Assembly (NCBI GenBank): GCA_018398815.1 | Contig: CM031611.1 | Coordinates: 40,540,825-40,560,824 of the forward strand | Direction: 5' to 3' | From: Conus ventricosus | Taxonomy: Eukaryota > Mollusca > Gastropoda > Neogastropoda > Conidae | DNA length: 20,000 nucleotides | Shown here: positions 9,010-19,271 of the stretch, in pieces | How positions within the stretch are numbered: the stretch's first letter is position 1 | Layout: every line of letters begins with the position of its first letter | Position numbers and translations under genes: made by a program | The notes under the pieces: model-generated | The model's database searches: none | Told to the model about the DNA's origin: nothing | The model's input: the letters and a program-made list of their open reading frames with translations, nothing else

Positions 9010-9390
9010 TCATGGCAGTAAGAACAGTTTTACAACTGTACATAAGAATAAGCAATGTGAATAATCTTAGTGGTAGTCTGGATAAATTTCATGAAAGTAT
9101 AGAATAATCGCAGTGGCATCATGAATTACATAAACGAAAGCATGGCTGATCTCAACGGCTCTGTGGAGAATCTCGACAGCATTGTAGATAACATTCACGG
9201 GAATTTGGATACTCTATAGCTAGGTGGACAATCTGAGAAGCATATGCTGATTGTATGGCCATACTTGTAAATCGTAAAGGTAGTATGTATGAATTCAGTG
9301 TCAGACATCCTCATGGCAACGTGGTTTATTCGTAAGTAAGGCTAATCTTGATAGCAATACAGGTAAATCTATCTCGCTAAATAACAGTAA
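9010..9390 (+). repeat. Degenerate about 21-bp tandem repeat (decayed, heptad-like when translated)
   Basis: Clearest units lie at about 9149-9211: ATCTCAACGG..., ATCTCGACAGCATTG... and ACATTCACGGG..., each 21 bp and ending in GGAGA, AGATA or GGATA. Weaker units of 19-26 bp can be laid out on both sides, and a late one near 9346 (ATCTTGATAGCAATACAG) resembles the best unit again. The plus frame from ATG 9121 reads 32 codons (including ADLNGSVENLDSIVD) with hydrophobic residues about every seven and three or four positions, like a coiled-coil heptad. The same pattern (NLSGSLDKFHESIE) appears just upstream in another frame before a stop. It may be an old, decayed repeat from coding or non-coding DNA. 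The outer limits are uncertain. Confidence 0.5.
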
Positions 9391-9468
9391 TGACCATTCT
9401 TGACTGGCGGCTGCTTTTCACCCTGACATACAACCACCAACTGCTGTATACAACAAAACCAACAACGG

Positions 9469-9525
9469 TCATCATCATCATCATCTTCATCATCATTATC
9501 ATCATCACCACCACCACCGCCATGA
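9469..9525. repeat. (CAT)n/(CAC)n trinucleotide tract
   Basis: Imperfect CAT repeats with CTT and TAT interruptions passing into CAC/CCG repeats. On the minus strand this reads as an Asp/Glu-rich stretch following Gly codons, part of a short open frame (9369-9647) that lacks an ATG before its hydrophobic portion. Confidence 0.93.
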
Positions 9526-9599
9526 CCAAACACCGTCAGCGCCATCGCTGCCACCACAAGCAGCGGTCCTGATAATGATGCCAACAATACGGAGCAGCA

Positions 9600-9700
9600 A
9601 AGAGCCAATCCTGGCAGAGAGCGAGCGGTCCTCCCCAAGGCAGCCAATAGCAGCCGCCCAGACAGGGCAAACAGCGCGCCATTAGCCGACCGGCCAATCA
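9600..9700. promoter_or_regulatory. GC-rich segment with three CCAAT boxes (candidate promoter)
   Basis: CCAAT occurs at 9605-9609, 9644-9648 and 9694-9698, all in plus orientation, in a locally GC- and CpG-rich stretch. CAGCCAATAG and GGCCAATCAG agree well with the NF-Y consensus (purine-purine-CCAAT-C/A-A/G-G). Clustered CCAAT boxes are typical of eukaryotic promoters and can act in either direction. No TATA box or convincing first exon follows. On the minus strand a 58-codon frame starts at ATG near 9545 in good context (GCAGCGATGG), but it runs straight into the CAT tract. The assignment rests on motif clustering alone. Confidence 0.3.
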
Positions 9701-9858
9701 GACAGTCAGTGAGCCATCACACAGCCATTACGCCGGCCGACCAAGACACAGGAGAAGCATCTTTATTTACAGTTCATCGTCTGTACGGGACTCCTGTGTG
9801 TGGACTTCTGTCTGCAGGAGGAGGGGGATGGGGAGGAGGGGAGGAGGCTGCTCTGAGT

Positions 9859-9887
9859 GGGGGGGGGGGGGGGGGGGGGGGGGGGGG
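9859..9887. repeat. Poly-G run (about 29 G)
   Basis: Uninterrupted guanine run preceded by GGAGGAGG-type sequence. The length is likely unstable and assembly-sensitive, and a run this long can form G-quadruplex structures. Confidence 0.95.
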
Positions 9888-10125
9888 TAGGCAGCCCTGA
9901 GGTGGTGGTTGGCGCACGTAGAAACATGTCTCATAGACTGGGCTTGGAGTGAGTGACAGGACATGTGAAACAAAACGTAAGAAGACAAATCAACTCAAGC
10001 AAGCTATCAGAGGAAAAGAAGGGAATACCATACACACACAACGCACGGCATGGAGTATGTAAGTGGGCTACACATATTCTCACAATTCAACCTCTCCATT
10101 CCCACTCACCACATTCTTCTCTCTC

Positions 10126-10683
<558 letters not shown>

Positions 10684-11571
10684 GACACCGTGGACTTCAG
10701 GTCCACCAGACACACAGCTGGACACCGTGGACTTCAGGTCCACCAGACACACAGCTGGACACCGTGGACTTCAGGTCCACCAGACACACAGCTGGACACC
10801 GTGGACTTCAGGTCCACCAGACATACAGCTGGACACCGTGGACTTCAGGTCCACCAGACACACAGCTGGACACGTTGACTTCAGGTCCACCAGACATACA
10901 GCTGGACACCGTGGACTTCAGGTCCACCAGACATACAGCTGGACACCGTGGACTTCAGGTCCACCAGACATACAGCTGGACACCGTGGACTTCAGGTCCA
11001 CCAGACACACAGCTGGACACCGTGGACTTCAGGTCCACCACACATTCAGCTGGACACCATGGACTCCAGGTCCACCAGACATACAGCTGGACACCGTGGA
11101 CTTCAGGTCCACCAGATATACAGCTGGACACCGTGGACTTCAGGTCCACCAGACATACAGCTGGACACCGTTGACTTCAGGTCCACCAGACACACAGCTG
11201 GACACCATGGGCTTCAGGTCCACCAGACACACAGCTGGACACCGTGGACTTCAGGTCCACCAGACATACAGCTGGACAGCGTGGACTTCAGGTCCACCAG
11301 ACATACAGCTGGACACCGTGGACTTCAGGTCCACCAGACACACAGCTGGACACCGTGGACTTCAGGTCCACCAGACATACAGCTGGACACAGTGGACTTC
11401 AGGTCCACCAGACATACAGCTGGACAGCATGGACTTCAGGTCCACCAGACATACAGCTGGACACCGTGGACTTCAGGTCCACCTGATATACAGCTGGACA
11501 GCGTGGACTTCAGGTCCACCAGACATACAGCTGGACACCGTGGACTTCAGGTCCACCACACATACAGCTGT
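10684..11571. repeat. 37-bp tandem array (about 24 units) with a hairpin and an E-box per unit
   Basis: Period 37 bp (ACACCGTGGAC spacing at 10685, 10722 and onward), with one slightly shorter unit near 10871. Every unit contains GTGGACTTCAGGTCCAC, a perfect 6-bp inverted repeat with a 5-base loop, followed by CCAGACA(C/T)ACAGCTGG, a 4-bp inverted pair that also embeds the E-box CAGCTG. A C/T dimorphism (ACACACAG versus ACATACAG) marks two unit types in mixed order. Because 37 is not a multiple of three and the unit has no stop in any plus frame, all three plus frames read the same 37-residue cycle, producing frames of up to 320 codons that are arithmetic artefacts rather than genes. Confidence 0.97.
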
Positions 11572-12592
11572 GGGGGGATTCGGCCCCAACTGCCCTCCCT
11601 TAGGGTTGTGGAGAGTGTTGAGGGCTCAGACGGGAAGACTGGAACCCGCGCTGTCCAGAATGATTCGCTTCATGGACACCTCTCTGTAAGAGTTCCTTAC
11701 AGTTCATAGCACTGCAGGTGTCTGTGCTCCCGAGACCTGGCTGGGACTGGGGTGTTTATTGAAGAGGGGCGCAGACATAAACTCTGCCGTGTAGTCTCAG
11801 ACCAAAACAGAACTCCGTGTTGACATTTTTGTGAAGCTGGACATAATATCCTCAGCGTATTTTGAGGGGTACATACATATGTGCATCTGCAGAACAATAA
11901 AAATAATCAACAACAACAAAAACAAACATAAAGGGACCGGATCTCCATCTGTTCCAATAATATGGGCAAATTTGGTTGTAGAAGAACGGTGCCAGACGAA
12001 GGAAAACAAAACAGTTAGCGAGAGGGAAATGTTCTGAGTCACTAGACGACCCCGAATTGGCCACTCCAATCAATCGCCCTTCGCAATCAAACCCCCTACC
12101 TGTGCCGAACAAATATTTGGCAGGCGCTTGGGTCTGGCCACGATTCCACCTTCCCCGGAATGTTGACATCAAGCCTGGATCAACCCGGCCGTTCATTGAC
12201 GCCTTTATTGCCTCGCTAAACAGCTTGCAGCTAGTGGAGCCTTGTACTGCATCGCCATGGAGACTGGTGTTAAGGACAAACATTGCCTTTCATTAAATCA
12301 CCGGGAGTCAGTCTATCGTCATCAAAGCGCCAGCTCGACTTAGGAAGCAGGGCCTTGCTCTCTGTATGATCATGATGCCAAAACACACCTGAGAAAAAAA
12401 ACTGTTAAGGTTACAGGAAAGGCTGCAACTGCTTATGTGTGAAGTCTGGAGAAAGCTGAATTAGAGATGTCTGTAAGCACCGACAGTAACTTTTCTTTAT
12501 ACGGATGCTAACTTGAGTCGGAAAAGAAATTACTACTTTCGGGGTTACTGTTTTTTTTCTTCTGATAAACCAGACAGAGGGAGAGAATGAAT

Positions 12593-12594
<2 letters not shown>
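11572..12594. other. Unique sequence, no gene recognised
   Basis: About 1 kb of non-repetitive DNA. A 143-codon minus-strand frame (12283-11852) begins with an ATG but shows no domain, signal peptide or motif I recognise and overlaps other comparable frames. AATAAA occurs near 11895 without a gene to terminate. Nothing further is supported. Confidence 0.6.

Positions 12595-12658
<64 letters not shown>
12595..12658. repeat. (GA)n microsatellite
   Basis: About 31 GA repeats with a single GG interruption near 12640. It is the only long AG-strand tract; the other six dinucleotide purine/pyrimidine tracts have CT on the plus strand. Confidence 0.97.
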
Positions 12659-12659
<1 letters not shown>

Positions 12660-12700
12660 TCAATGCATTATTGTGTCCCTTCTGTTTACAATGACGTTAT

Positions 12701-12878
12701 TACCATTCAGAACTAAGATGAGTGACCCAGCCCAGTATGCCGTTACCTCTGTGCCAACGCTTCCAAATCCGAGATCCGGTTCCCTTTTTTGATGTAGTTA
12801 TCATTGTAAACGCCCAGGAAGAGAAAAAATAGGTTACCCTGGTCTCTACCATTCAGAACCCAAGCCGTACTCTGTGAT
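12701..12878 (+). repeat. Two-part direct repeat with an indel
   Basis: TACCATTCAGAAC occurs at 12701-12713 and 12847-12859. It is followed by GCCGTTACCTCTGTG about 25 bp downstream in the first copy and by GCCGTACTCTGTG 4 bp downstream in the second. The shared order suggests a small duplication with a deletion in one copy. Confidence 0.6.
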
Positions 12879-13317
12879 TATCATCATTTCAAATGAATGT
12901 TATGTCCTTATGGATCGACAAGAGAAAGAATATCGAAATGGCTAGTGATCTTAACACTGTCTGCAATTGACAAAGAACTGTAAATGAGAGGAATCGGAAC
13001 ATTTAGCTCGACGAATACAAACTGAGATCACAGTTCTATGACATAGGCTTTTGTTGTTGTTTTTGAGTGTCAGTTCTTGTGACGTTGACATCATTGTGAA
13101 GGTGACAACTGTAAGTGCAGCCAATGACTCTGGTCACAGTTCACCAGAACAGAAGAAGCAGAAACGTTCTATAGCCTGGAATTGAACCAGTAATATACTG
13201 TTTTCCGTTGTCAAACTCTGCAAATGTTTTTGGATGTGGAAGAAGATTATTTTGTTGTGAAAGCAGTCATTTACAAACAAGAGAATGAAGAAAAAAAGTG
13301 GAAGGTTGAGAAGGAAG

Positions 13318-13391
13318 AGGCATGTGATCGTCAATGACTGATGGGAACCCACTGAGGCATGTGATCGTCAATGACTGATGGGAACCCACTA
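13318..13391 (+). repeat. Perfect 37-bp tandem duplication
   Basis: CATGTGATCGTCAATGACTG begins at 13321 and again at 13358, and the 37-bp copies are essentially identical through GGGAACCCACT. A recent two-copy duplication with no coding significance seen. Confidence 0.95.
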
Positions 13392-13908
13392 AATCGAATT
13401 TTGGCACTTTTCCCCATTCCTTCATTTTTAGATAACCGTTTCATTAACACACAGTTCGGAGAATATCGATGGTCAATATTATGCAATGTATCTTCTTTTT
13501 GTATGTGGTTTACAGTGCAAAGAAACAAGCTTCGAAGACGCGAAAACTCCACAGAAACTGAACTTTTGGGGGCATGATAATGTAGACAAAACACTTGGTA
13601 AGTGGAGTCTGATGCCGGCATGAGGAACACACGCCACACAACGATGTGGTCTGCTAAAAACATGAAACAAAACAGGTAGCTCCTTCTTGAATATATGTCT
13701 CAAAAAAAAAATTCTTGCTCTAATGTGCTTCGAAGACAGCATTTATGTCAGCGTACTTACCGGGTTTCTTGAGATATTTCCAAGTTTTCAAGAATATTTT
13801 TCCAGTTTTAATCTAAATACACTAAAATGAGGTTTTACTCAGTCACAGACTACGTTTATTGTACTTGAATTTTTTATACATAAATGTTCTTACAATGAAC
13901 TAAGAAAA

Positions 13909-14865
13909 TGTAGTGGAAACATTGGGGGAACTTGAGAATTGGGAAACACTTCAAACCAAGCAAGACAATCAGTGGAAACATTGGGGGAACTTGAATGGAG
14001 AATTGGGGAACACTTCAAACCAAGCAAGACAATCAGTGGAAACATTGGGGGAACTTGAATGGAGAATTGGGGAACACTTCAAACCAAGCAAGACAATCAG
14101 TGGAAACATTGGGAGAACTTGAATGGAGAATTGGGGAACACTTCAAACCAAGCAAGACAATCAGTGGAAACGTTGGGAGAACTTGAATGGAGAATTGGGG
14201 AACACTTAAAGCCAAGCAAGACAATCAGTGGAAACATTGGGGGAACTTGAATGGAGAATTGGGGAACACTTCAAACCAAGCGAGACAGATCAGTGGAAAC
14301 ATTGGGAGAACTTGAATGGAGAATTGGGAACACTTCAAACCAAGCAAGACAATCAGTGGAAACATTGGGAGAACTTGAATGGAGAATTGGGGAACACTTC
14401 AAACCAAGCAAGACAATCAATGGAAACATTGGGAGAACTTGAATGGAGAATTGGGGAACACTTCAAACCAAGCAAGACAATCAGTTGAAACATTGGGAGA
14501 ACTTGAATGGAGAATTGGGGAACACTTCAAACCAAGCAAGACAATCAATGGAAACATTGGGAGAACTTGAATGGAGAATTGGGGAACACTTCAAACCAAG
14601 CAAGACAATCCGTGGAAACATTGGGAGAACTTGAATGGAGAATTGGGGAACACTTCAAACCAAGCAAGACAATCAGTGGAAACATTGGGAGAACTTGAAT
14701 GGAGAATTTGGGAACACTTCAAACCAAGCAAGACAATCAGCGGAAACATTGGGAGACTTTGAATGGAGAATTGGGGAACACTTCAAACCAAGCAAGACAA
14801 TCAGTGGAAACATTTGGAGAACTTGAATGGAGAATTGGGGAACACTTCAAACCAAGCAAGACAAT
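13909..14865. repeat. 64-bp tandem array (about 15 units) with internal half-unit similarity
   Basis: Spacing of GGAAACATT (13974, 14038, 14102 and onward) gives a 64-bp period; the first unit is a few bases short. Each unit splits into a 23-bp part (TGGAAACATTGGG...), a similar 23-bp part (TGGAGAATTGGGG...) and an 18-bp tail (ACCAAGCAAGACAATCAG), so the unit probably arose by duplication of a shorter one. Units are highly uniform, with a G/A dimorphism in TTGGG(G/A)GAAC. The period is not a multiple of three, so the staggered 63-codon frames are repeat artefacts. Confidence 0.97.
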
Positions 14866-15849
14866 CATGTTGGCCAGCTGGGTTGCAATTCCAAAACGAG
14901 GGTCAAGGTCAGTGATCATGTCATGCATTCATTTCTATCCTACCCTGTTGATCTGGTACTGTGCCGGTGTGTCTTCACTCCCTTCCCTTCACATCGTTTT
15001 CCTTCCCTTTCTTTATTTCTTTAAAAAAAAAAAAGACACTACCCTCCCCCCCCCCCTTCCCCGCCACACACACACCTCTCCCTCTTCGTCCTATCTTCCC
15101 TAAATCGGCCACACACAAGAAACAAAATCCAAGCCAATCTAGCAACCAAGGGAAAACGCAAGGGCCTGTCGGGCAATCCGAACCACGCAGGTTTTTGCCC
15201 ATGAAATGATAAACATTACTTAAAGTTTTAGCGTCGTCCATTTCTTGAGATTGCAGATACGAAATCCAATGTCAGGATGTGAGCCAACACATTGCCACAC
15301 AATGACAGGAAGCAGCGGACTGCACACAGTTGCCCTGGTCCGCCTGATGTCTGGCAGTTACATAGAACCCCATCATTAGAGGCCTAGCAGACTGTTCCAG
15401 ACAAGCCAATCATCACTGTTGTGTGACACGCTGCTTGTGTGAAGCCCAGCACAGTGATGAGACACAGAACAGGGAAGAAAGGAGGAGAGAGAGGGGAGGA
15501 GGATAGAATTTTAAAAAAGGAAAAGAAAGAAGGGACAGAGATTCTCAAATATCAGCCATTTAGAAAGACGACGAAGCACGTGCAGCAAAGCCGAGGCTTA
15601 CAAGTTGGCCAACTTTTAGTTTGATGAGGGTTCTGAATAAATAGAAAAATCGCATTGCAAAAACAACGACGTTTTTTTTTTCGTTCGGCTCATGGAGATT
15701 AGGACTCCAGTACAGAAATTGATTTGGAACAAGAGAAGCCTAGTTCTCCATCGCTAGATCTTTCACCTACCGAAGCATTGATGGGATTTCAACGTTTGAA
15801 ACTGGACGACAATTTGGATTGGCCCTGAAGGAAGGCCTGCGCAGAGACT
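14866..15849. other. Unique sequence, no gene recognised
   Basis: Contains short A and C homopolymers (about 15022-15034 and 15045-15057) and an AG-rich patch near 15475-15540. TCATCACTGT (15410-15419) and ACAGTGATGA (15451-15460) form a 10-bp inverted repeat, about what chance predicts. AATAAA occurs near 15637. No recognisable gene. Confidence 0.6.
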
Positions 15850-16800
15850 GGGACACAGGGACACGGAAGGCGAGGGTCATTGTGTGGGACACAGGGACAC
15901 GGAAGGAGAGGGTCATTGTGTGGGACACAGGGACACGGGAGGCGAGGGTCATTGTGTGGGACACAGGGACACGGAAGGTGAGGGTCATTGTGTGGGACAC
16001 TGGGACACGGAAGGTGAGGGTCATTGTGTGGGACATAGGGACACGGAAGGCGAGGATCATTGTGTGGGACACAGGGACACAGGGACACGGGAGGCGAGGG
16101 TCATTGTGTGGGACACAGGGACACAGAGACACGGGAGGCGAGGGTCATTATGTGGGACATAGGGACATGGGAGGCGAGGGTCATTGTGTGGGACACAGGG
16201 ACATAGGGACACGGAAGACGAGGGTCATGTGTGTGGGACACAGGGACATACGGACACGGAAGGCGAGGGTCATTGTGTGGGACACAGGGACATAGGGACA
16301 CGGGAGGCGAGGGTCATTGTGTGGGCCACAGGGACACAGGGACACGGGAGGCGAGGGTCATTGTGTGGGCCACAGGGACACAGGGACATGGGAGGCGAGG
16401 GTCATTGTGTGGGACACAGGGACATAGGGACACGGGAGGCGAGGGTCATTGTGTGGGACACAGGGACATAGGGACACGGGAGGCGAGGGTCATTGTGTGG
16501 GACACAGGGACACAGGGACACGGAAGACGAGGGTCATTGTGTGGGACACAGGGACACGGAAGGTGAGGGTCATTGTGTGGGACACAGGGACACGGAAGGT
16601 GAGGGTCATTGTGTGGGACACAGGGACACGGAAGGTGAGGGTCATTGTGTGGGACACAGGGACACGGAAGGTGAGGGTCATTGTGTGGGACATAGGGACA
16701 CGGAAGGCGAGGATCATTGTGTGGGACACAGGGACACAGGTACACGGGAGGCGAGGGTCATTGTGTGGGACACAGGGACACGGGAGGCGAGGAGCATTGT
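15850..16800. repeat. 36/44-bp tandem array (about 24 units) with an 8-bp sub-repeat
   Basis: The short unit is 36 bp (GGGACACA, GGGACACGGAAGGCGAGG, TCATTGTGT). The longer 44-bp unit has one extra GGGACA(C/T)A octamer. Short units dominate at 15850-16070 and 16540-16710, and long units between. AAGG(C/T)GAGG and GGGAGGCGAGG variants mark unit types. The distinctive string GGGACATAGGGACACGG followed by GAGGATCATT occurs near 16030 and again near 16687 in similar surroundings, pointing to block duplication about 657 bp apart. Open frames (12-residue GHRDTEGEGHCV pattern) shift wherever a 44-bp unit occurs. Confidence 0.96.
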
Positions 16801-17299
<499 letters not shown>

Positions 17300-17405
17300 G
17301 AGCCATACATGAGACCCAGGGACTCTGAAAAAAAACTCGTGAGTCAAGAAGTGTAATGAGTTGGGGGTGTGGAGGGGAAAAACCGTCGCCTATCCCCAGC
17401 CCTTC

Positions 17406-17447
17406 CTCTCTCTCTCTCTCCACACACACACACACACACACACACAC
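17406..17447. repeat. (CT)n-(CA)n microsatellite
   Basis: Short CT block (17406-17420) followed by CA repeats (17421-17447). Confidence 0.95.
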
Positions 17448-18261
17448 CACAAACGCTTGCGCGCTTCCCCTTCCCCAAAGGTATAATTTTCAATGAACAA
17501 GTTGCTAAAGCTGAATATCTAGGAGTTAAAAAAGCCGATTTAGTGGCAAACAAAACCCAACTTCGAACACATGCTCTACTCTTAGATTGACTCATTTTAA
17601 CAGACGGTAATCCAAGCACGTGGAAACTCAAGAACCCTGTATACTCCCATCCCCCGTTTTGACTCTGCTTTAGTTTCATTGCACATTTTGCCAGTCTAAA
17701 ATGAACTACACACATAAACACTGACAATAGCGAGCACTTTTTAAAAAAACAACAACAGTATCTTAAGAACATGCCCTGCGGAGAGGTTGAAGTGCAGCCA
17801 TGAAAGTCAACAGTGTTACGCACACCTGCGCACAGAATTAGCGTCCCTTTGTCTTTGTTATGCGACGGGGTTTCTTTTGCCTACAGCTTTTTTGTTTGTT
17901 TGTTGTTGTTGTTGTTGTTGTTTTGTATGTGTGCACACGCGCGAAAGAGCAAAAGAGCGATGTAGACTACAGTCAGACAACGTCACACGGGAAAGCCGAA
18001 CGAACAGGGCTCACAGTCTGCGAGTGTCACTCTGCCTGTCCCTAGCCTTGAGAAACACTCATCTCGGCTATCAGAACTGACAGGGACCAAAACATTGAAG
18101 TTATTCGACTGCTGTGATCGTGACCACAGAGACGGACACAACATTGAAACCCTTTTAACAATGACGAAGACTGAACCGAACTGCAACTTCACTGGAAACA
18201 TGTCAGCATGTCTATAAACGCGTGAGAATAAGATACAAAGTGACGTTTATTTGACATAGTA
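17448..18261. other. Unique sequence with a small (TTG)n tract, no gene recognised
   Basis: Holds TTTG/TTG repeats at 17890-17924. CTGTGATCGTGACCACAG near 18111-18128 forms a short hairpin, and ACATTGAA occurs twice near 18091 and 18142. Frames here are short and unrecognised. Confidence 0.6.
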
Positions 18262-18382
18262 TGATGCCGAGGACAGGTCAAGTGCAATGAATGTCTTCTT
18301 CAGACGGCACAAAACAAGGGGCATGAGGATTGCCCCACACAATGCTTGTCAGACTGCTGTCGGCATCAAACACTTGACCTGT
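18262..18382 (+). other. Crossed inverted-repeat pair (pseudoknot topology) with central hairpin
   Basis: Arm A TGATGCCGA (18262-18270) is the exact reverse complement of A' TCGGCATCA (18360-18368). Arm B ACAGGTCAAGTG (18273-18284) is the exact reverse complement of B' CACTTGACCTGT (18371-18382). The order is A, 2 nt, B, 75 nt, A', 2 nt, B', so the pairs cross rather than nest. A single-stranded transcript could form a 9-bp plus 12-bp pseudoknot. Inside the 75-nt loop, GGGGCA (18318-18323) and TGCCCC (18331-18336) make a 6-bp hairpin. B also contains AGGTCA, a nuclear-receptor half-site, which B' repeats in inverted orientation. Function is unknown; a DNA rearrangement origin is equally possible. 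Confidence 0.6.
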
Positions 18383-18416
18383 GTGTGCTGGCCTTCAATA
18401 CTCCACGACTTTATTT

Positions 18417-18510
18417 TGGCGGGGTGGGGGCAGGAGGGGGGGGGGGGGGGGGGGGGGGGGGGAAGGGGAGGGGGGGGGGGGCGAGGGGGGAGGGGGGAGG
18501 GCGAGGGGGA
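18417..18510. repeat. G-rich tract with a 27-base G run
   Basis: Poly-G at 18436-18462, followed by GGAAGGGGAGGGG and GAGGGGGG blocks to 18510. It is capable of G-quadruplex formation, and its assembled length is unreliable. Confidence 0.95.
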
Positions 18511-18541
18511 GATCGAGATCTGAAACCCATCGGTCAGCGAC

Positions 18542-18744
18542 ACTTTATAGTAACCATAGTCTTTCTTTCCCTTTTCACCTAAAGAAAAAACAAGATGGGG
18601 ATCCGCTTTCTGTGAGACTGTTTTGACATTTATGGTAGGCCATACTTTGTGGTAGCCATAGTCTTTCTTTCCCTTTTCACATAAAGAAAAACAAGATGGG
18701 GATCCGCTTTCTGTGAGACTGTTTTGACATTCATGGTAGGCCAT
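18542..18744. repeat. 102-bp tandem duplication (2 copies)
   Basis: CCATAGTCTTTCTTTCCC occurs at 18554 and 18656, a 102-bp period. The copies span about 18542-18643 and 18644-18744 and differ at only a few sites. On the minus strand the first copy carries TTTTTTCTTTAG followed by GTGAAAAGG, a good splice-acceptor-like string; in the second copy AG is changed to AT. The period is 34 codons and the minus frame stays open across both copies, but the protein is not recognised. Confidence 0.93.
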
Positions 18745-19025
<281 letters not shown>

Positions 19026-19107
19026 TTCCAACGTCTTTCCACAGAAAAGGACATCAGACAGGTTAAAAGTTGGTGAAGAAAAGAGCATAAGCGAAGTCGG
19101 TGTGTGT

Positions 19108-19203
19108 GATGATCATGACTATAACGATGATGGTGATGATGATGATGATGATGATGATGATCATGATGATGATGAAGATGATGATGATGATGATGTGTAT
19201 GTG

Positions 19204-19270
<67 letters not shown>
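19108..19270. repeat. (GAT)n-(GT)n compound microsatellite
   Basis: GAT repeats with TCATGATGATGATGAAG interruptions to about 19194, then GT repeats with one GC interruption to 19270. A small TGTGTGTGATGATCATG sequence immediately precedes it. Confidence 0.97.

Positions 19271-19271
<1 letters not shown>

Larger units (their letters stand above)
9522..10131. other. Unique and G-rich spacer, no gene recognised
   Basis: Apart from the CCAAT cluster it contains GGAGGAGGGG-type sequence leading to a poly-G run at 9859-9887, then unique DNA up to the compound microsatellite at 10132. No recognisable protein or RNA gene. Confidence 0.6.
12659..13908. other. Unique sequence with small duplications, no gene recognised
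   Basis: Ordinary AT-leaning DNA. It includes the direct-repeat pair near 12701/12847, the 37-bp duplication at 13318-13391 and a short motif cluster at 13589-13641 discussed in the findings. Minus-strand frames 13663-13331 (110 codons) and 13742-13479 overlap each other and match nothing I recognise. Confidence 0.6.

Noticed and set aside
9369..9647. Minus-strand secreted protein with a hydrophobic leader followed by an acidic stretch
   Set aside because: The hydrophobic leader has no ATG before it, and the acidic part is translation of the CAT tract. Only a 58-codon frame from an internal ATG remains.
15410..15460. 10-bp inverted repeat TCATCACTGT/ACAGTGATGA as a structured RNA
   Set aside because: About one such pair is expected by chance in a window of this size, and there is no supporting second feature.
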